Origin: Gammaproteobacteria bacterium
Lineage (GTDB): Bacteria; Pseudomonadota; Gammaproteobacteria; Pseudomonadales; Porticoccaceae
DNA: 64,000 nt
NCBI GenBank assembly: GCA_018069465.1
Contig: JAGPUW010000004.1
Coordinates: forward strand, 62,001-126,000
Direction: 5' to 3'
This document shows, in pieces, positions 60,101-64,000 of this stretch (within the stretch, counting starts at the first letter, position 1; every line of letters begins with the position of its first letter). Both the position numbers and the translations under genes were made by a program. Under the pieces are notes generated by a model. The model searched no databases. It was not told the origin of the DNA and worked only from the letters and a program-made list of their open reading frames with translations.

Positions 60101-61369
60101 TTATTTTGTCCCCGAGACAAACTCTGGATAGGCCTCGATACCACATTCAGAAATATCGACGCCTTCGTATTCCTCTTCCTCGGTAACGCGGATACCGACC
60201 ACTGCTTTGAGGATAAACCACACCACCAGGCTAGCACCAAAGACCCAGGCAAAGATTACGCCGATGCCCATCAGCTGAGCGGACAAGCTGGCATCCGGAT
60301 TGGAGAAACAGACAGCCAACAAACCCCAGATACCGACAACACCGTGGACCGAAATAGCACCGACCGGATCATCAATTTTCAGCTTGTCAAAAGTGACTAC
60401 CGAGAAGACTACGAGAGTACCGCCAACAACACCGATCAAAGTCGACAGCATAGGGCCAGGAGTCAATGGTTCAGCGGTTATCGCCACCAGACCCGCCAAT
60501 GCGCCGTTAATTGCCATCGTCAAGTCAGCTTTACCAAACATAAAGCGAGCGGTAATTAGCGCGGCAATCAAACCACCACAAGCTGCTGCGTTAGTATTGA
60601 CGAAGATATCAGCAACCGCATTGGCCTCACCAATGTCAGAGATTTTCAACTCAGAGCCGCCGTTAAAACCAAACCAGCCAACCCAGAGAATGAACATACC
60701 CAGGGCTGCCATCGGCATGTTGGCACCGGGGATGGGGTTAACTGAACCATCTGCTCGGTATTTGCCCTTACGTGCACCCAGCAAAATCACTGCCGCAAGC
60801 GCCGCAGCCGCACCGGTCATATGGACGACACCGGAACCGGCAAAATCGAGGAAACCCGCTTCATCAAGGAAACCGCCGCCCCACTTCCACATACCCTGTA
60901 AGGGATAAATAACGCCCGTCATCACCACGGCAAAAGCCAGAAATGACCAGAGTTTCATGCGCTCGGCAACCGCACCGGAGACAATCGACATCGCCGTTGC
61001 GACGAATACTACCTGGAAGAAGAAGTCTGACGCACCGGAATAATAGGTGTAGTCGTCTGCATCTGCGGCCGCTCCCGCCAGCACTTCTTCGGCACTGGCA
61101 TTGGCAATGGTGTTGCCAAACCAGCTATCGGGCAATATGCCGCCATCTGACCCACCGTACATGATGGTGTAACCCATCAGCAGATACATCACACAGGACA
61201 CAGCGTAGAGCGCCACGTTCTTGGTCAAAATTTCAGTGGTGTTTTTGGATCTCACCAGGCCAGATTCGAGCATGGTAAAGCCCGCAGCCATCCACATCAC
61301 TAAGGCACCACACACCAAAAAATAAAAGGTGTCGAGCGCGTACTTAATTTCAATAATATCGCTTTCCAT
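60101..61369 (-). CDS. amtB: Ammonium transporter
   Basis: 422 residues with 11 predicted membrane helices. The twin pore histidines are H183 (SGVVHMTGA) and H342 (SVHGVVGIWG). There is no E. coli-type signal peptide; the first helix begins at residue ~13. A ~25-residue acidic loop (NASAEEVLAGAAADADDYTYY, ~90-110) lies between early helices. It takes up ammonium/ammonia. Located 42 nt after glnK with GAGGGG 8 nt before its ATG, it forms the classic glnK-amtB pair, in which GlnK gates the channel. Confidence 0.95.
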   Translation of the reverse strand: MESDIIEIKYALDTFYFLVCGALVMWMAAGFTMLESGLVRSKNTTEILTKNVALYAVSCVMYLLMGYTIMYGGSDGGILPDSWFGNTIANASAEEVLAGAAADADDYTYYSGASDFFFQVVFVATAMSIVSGAVAERMKLWSFLAFAVVMTGVIYPLQGMWKWGGGFLDEAGFLDFAGSGVVHMTGAAAALAAVILLGARKGKYRADGSVNPIPGANMPMAALGMFILWVGWFGFNGGSELKISDIGEANAVADIFVNTNAAACGGLIAALITARFMFGKADLTMAINGALAGLVAITAEPLTPGPMLSTLIGVVGGTLVVFSVVTFDKLKIDDPVGAISVHGVVGIWGLLAVCFSNPDASLSAQLMGIGVIFAWVFGASLVVWFILKAVVGIRVTEEEEYEGVDISECGIEAYPEFVSGTK

Positions 61370-61411
61370 TATGTCTACCCCTCAAAAGTCTCGTCAGCTA
61401 AATAGTTGCGT

Positions 61412-61828
<417 letters not shown>

Positions 61829-61947
61829 TTACCCTGTTCCTCAGAGCTAGCCAGTCCATAGAATATCTATTCAGCTCCTGTCCACTAACACTTACGGTAT
61901 TCAAAGTAGGCAATAAAGGCCGCAAAAGAACACCACACAAGGTGTAA

Positions 61948-61963
61948 TGCATAGCTTGTGCCA
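61948..61963 (-). promoter_or_regulatory. Sigma-54 (-24/-12) promoter of glnK-amtB
   Basis: Read on the minus strand: TGGCACAAGCTATGCA. It matches TGGCACR-N4-TTGCW at every fixed position but one, with exactly 10 nt between the GG and GC. Transcription would start near 61937 and give a ~187-nt leader before glnK. The 61751-62278 gap holds this element, the NtrC-type sites and nothing else I can name. Confidence 0.75.
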
Positions 61964-62124
61964 AGATTCGCATTTCAGTCATTAAAGTGACATAAAAAAC
62001 TCAGGCGCTATTGTGAAAAGTAAGTCATAAGGTATATAGCCAGTAGGAAAAGGCCTTAACGAGCTTCGCCAACTCTCTATAAAGTGGGGTGTACAACGCG
62101 AAAAGAATGGCCTGAAAGGCCGGC

Positions 62125-62139
62125 GCACCAAGACAATGC
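62125..62139. promoter_or_regulatory. Weak NtrC-type site
   Basis: GCACCAAGACAATGC keeps the GCACC half and a TGC at the proper distance but lacks the GG of the second half. It is 44 nt from the stronger site at 62169, about four helical turns. Confidence 0.4.
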
Positions 62140-62150
62140 GCCGCCAAGCA

Positions 62151-62158
62151 GCGGCGCA
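62151..62158. repeat. Second arm of a small GC-rich hairpin
   Basis: TGCGCCGC (62137-62144) pairs with GCGGCGCA (62151-62158) around CAAGCA. It lies between the two NtrC-type sites and may be coincidental. Confidence 0.35.
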
Positions 62159-62168
62159 CCACAGGGCC

Positions 62169-62184
62169 GCACCAGTGCGGTGCA
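62169..62184. promoter_or_regulatory. NtrC-binding site (enhancer)
   Basis: GCACCAGTGCGGTGCA fits the dyad GCACC-N5-GGTGC exactly. It is centred ~240 nt upstream of the predicted glnK transcription start, a workable distance for an enhancer acting on sigma-54 polymerase by DNA looping. Confidence 0.6.
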
Positions 62185-62278
62185 AAAAATGGAAGGCCGC
62201 ACTTTCACCCTTGCGCCCCCTTTCTTTAGCAAAGGCTATCTGCTACAACAAACACTGAAGTGCGATCAAGGAAGATCT

Positions 62279-63757
62279 ATGTCACTGGCCGTCATCTATA
62301 CACGGGCAAAATCGGGTATTAACGCGCCGCTCGTTACCGTGGAAGTTCACCTTTCTAACGGCCTGCCCAGCCTCAACATTGTGGGCCTGCCGGAAGCAGC
62401 CGTTAAGGAGAGCAAGGACAGGGTGCGCAGCGCCCTGCTAAATAGTCATTTCGACTTCCCTGCACGACGCATCACCATCAATCTGGCGCCCGCTGACCTG
62501 CCCAAAGAGGGCGGCCGCTTTGATCTGCCCATAGCACTGGGCATATTGGCCGCCTCCGGGCAACTGCCAAGCGATACTTTAGAAGAGTACGAATTTATCG
62601 GCGAGCTGGCACTGTCTGGCGAACTGCGCCCCGTCGATGGCATTTTGCCCAGCGCCCTCGCCTGTGGTCACAGCCAGCGCAAGCTAATACTTCCCCACGC
62701 CAACGCGGCAGAAGCCGCCCTGGCGAGTAAAACCGTCGTCTACCCAGCCAATCATTTGCTGGAGGTGTGTGCCCACCTAAAGCGCAGCGCTACCCTACCC
62801 CAGCAAAGCCACGATAAGAAAATAGACACCACCCCCAGAGCCGATATCAATGACGTTATCGGCCAGCACCAGGCCAAACGCGCCCTGGAAATAGCCGCCG
62901 CTGGTGCCCACAACCTGCTATTCAGTGGCCCTCCCGGGACGGGAAAAACCATGCTCGCCAGTCGCCTGCCCGGTATCCTGCCGCCACTGGATGAAAAGGC
63001 GGCACTGGAAGTCGCCGCCGTCTACTCCGTGAACAGCAGCACGCCGCGAGCAAACTTTTTTGAGCGCCCCTTCCGCTCACCTCATCACACAGCATCCAGT
63101 GTTTCTTTAGTCGGCGGCGGTAGTAACCCGCGCCCCGGCGAAGTGTCAATGGCCCACCACGGGGTGCTCTTTCTCGACGAATTACCCGAGTTTTCTCGCA
63201 AGGTGCTTGAAGTTTTAAGGGAGCCCCTGGAGTCTGGGTCAATACATATTGCCCGAGCACAGGCCAGAGTCGAATACCCCGCCAACTTTATGCTGATTGC
63301 TGCAATGAACCCCTGCCCCTGTGGCTATCTCGGCGAAGCCCGCTGCCGCTGCACGCCGGATCAGGTCAATCGTTACCGCGATAAAATATCCGGGCCATTA
63401 CTCGACAGGATTGACCTTCAGGTGCATGTGCCCCGCGTGCCCCACAGGGAACTCACTGCAAGCAGCCCCCAGAGTGAAAGCAGCACAAGTATTCGACAGC
63501 GCGTTATCGCAGCCAGAGAAAAGCAATTGAGTCGCCAGGGCTGCGCCAACGCCCAGCTCTCGCGCAAGCAGATCGATCAATTCTGTGCGCTCAACGAAGA
63601 GCAACTGGAGATGATGAATACTGCCATCGAACGCATGGGGCTATCAGCCCGTGGCTTTCACCGGGTATTAAAAGTGGCGCGCACCATAGCCGATATTGAA
63701 AATCAGCAGGACATTCAAAGCCCCCACCTCAGCGAAGCATTGGCCTATCGACTGTAA
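62279..63757 (+). CDS. comM: ComM/YifB-family Mg-chelatase-like AAA+ ATPase
   Basis: 492 residues. N-terminal ChlI-like domain (SLNIVGLPEAAVKESKDRVRS is the hallmark region), Walker A GPPGTGKT (217-224), Walker B LFLDELPEF, the MNPCPCGYLG and CRCTP cysteine motifs and a C-terminal helical lid (RMGLSARGFHRVLKVARTIAD). ComM is a hexameric helicase that promotes branch migration during natural transformation, which fits with the type IV pilus genes in this window. ATG at 62279 has AAGGAAG close upstream. The frame is open 65 codons further but that part is regulatory DNA. Convergent with the dodecin gene. Confidence 0.95.
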   Translation: MSLAVIYTRAKSGINAPLVTVEVHLSNGLPSLNIVGLPEAAVKESKDRVRSALLNSHFDFPARRITINLAPADLPKEGGRFDLPIALGILAASGQLPSDTLEEYEFIGELALSGELRPVDGILPSALACGHSQRKLILPHANAAEAALASKTVVYPANHLLEVCAHLKRSATLPQQSHDKKIDTTPRADINDVIGQHQAKRALEIAAAGAHNLLFSGPPGTGKTMLASRLPGILPPLDEKAALEVAAVYSVNSSTPRANFFERPFRSPHHTASSVSLVGGGSNPRPGEVSMAHHGVLFLDELPEFSRKVLEVLREPLESGSIHIARAQARVEYPANFMLIAAMNPCPCGYLGEARCRCTPDQVNRYRDKISGPLLDRIDLQVHVPRVPHRELTASSPQSESSTSIRQRVIAAREKQLSRQGCANAQLSRKQIDQFCALNEEQLEMMNTAIERMGLSARGFHRVLKVARTIADIENQQDIQSPHLSEALAYRL

Positions 63758-63786
63758 ATCGACAAGCCTGCTCAAGCACAGATGGC

Positions 63787-63996
63787 TTAATGATCGAGAC
63801 GAAAACCCACTTTAATGGTCGCCTGCCAGTGCTTCACCTTGCCATCTTCGATATGCCCACGGCTTTCAACCACCTCAAACCAATGCAGATGCTTAATGGT
63901 TTTTGTCGCTTCCGCAATGGCTGCACTAATCGCATCATCAGTACTGACGGTAGAACTGCCTGTCACTTCGATATGTTTATAGATATGGCCGGGCAT
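63787..63996 (-). CDS. Dodecin family flavin-binding protein
   Basis: 69 residues, complete family length. IEVTGSS, the DDAISAAIAEATKTIKHLHWFEV segment with the flavin-stacking tryptophan (W39), and GHIEDGKVKHWQATIKVGFRL are diagnostic. Dodecins form hollow 12-mers that store or buffer flavins. The ATG is only 4 nt from the window edge, so its ribosome site and promoter are not visible. Confidence 0.93.
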   Translation of the reverse strand: MPGHIYKHIEVTGSSTVSTDDAISAAIAEATKTIKHLHWFEVVESRGHIEDGKVKHWQATIKVGFRLDH

Positions 63997-64000
63997 AATG

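Noticed and set aside
61982-62185. 67-codon minus-strand frame in the glnK upstream region
   Set aside because: Arg/Phe-rich with no family resemblance, and it overlies the regulatory dyads. Treated as non-coding.
62084-62278. N-terminal extension of comM by 65 codons
   Set aside because: The extension overlaps the NtrC-type sites and has no ComM similarity, while ATG 62279 matches the family N-terminus and has a ribosome site.

Overview
The window is a stretch of bacterial chromosome of roughly 50-55% GC. It is typical of a free-living, probably marine gammaproteobacterium near the Pseudomonadales/Cellvibrionales (Spongiibacteraceae-like) lineage. The placement rests on gene order: divergent ponA / pilMNOPQ-aroK-aroB-gltB-gltD-hemE; divergent argH / algZ-algR followed by hemC-hemD-hemX-hemY; lptM-lysA-dapF-DUF484-xerC; and rsgA-psd divergent from an MscS channel and orn. 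No rRNA, tRNA, CRISPR array, insertion sequence, prophage or attachment site was found. Coding density is about 90%.

Region 1 (1-20.7 kb) is the accessory, catabolic part. It holds two amidohydrolases (one cut by the window edge), two closely related short-chain dehydrogenases, a crotonase-family enoyl-CoA hydratase, a SulP anion permease, a TIGR03084-type DinB-like protein, a Nudix hydrolase, a Baeyer-Villiger monooxygenase, a peroxiredoxin, a glycerate-kinase-like enzyme, an acyl-CoA dehydrogenase with an aspartate where the catalytic glutamate is expected, and an acyl-CoA ligase resembling cyclohexanecarboxylate-CoA ligase. Read together they suggest uptake and degradation of alicyclic acids or cyclic ketones (inference). 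Between the two SDR genes sits a translationally coupled three-gene signalling cassette (hybrid histidine kinase, single-domain response regulator, Hpt-REC-REC-diguanylate cyclase) that has every part of a phosphorelay ending in c-di-GMP synthesis.

Region 2 (20.7-54 kb) is conserved housekeeping: orn, mscS, rsgA, psd, a degenerate HD-GYP protein, hemE, glutamate synthase gltBD, aroKB, the type IV pilus assembly operon pilMNOPQ, penicillin-binding protein 1A, cysQ, nudE, yrfG, hslR, hslO, pckA, the haem genes hemCDXY and an AlgZ/AlgR-like two-component system.

Region 3 (54-64 kb) has argH, the lptM-lysA-dapF-DUF484-xerC operon with overlapping or abutting genes, a nitrogen module (PII, amtB, glnK), comM and dodecin. 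Upstream of glnK is a near-consensus sigma-54 promoter with an NtrC-type site, and a weaker second one, further upstream.

The items most worth following are the sigma-54/NtrC architecture at glnK, the KD-GYP protein, the phosphorelay cassette bracketed by paralogous SDRs, and the putative alicyclic pathway with its Asp-type acyl-CoA dehydrogenase. I did not find a clearly unprecedented multi-gene system.
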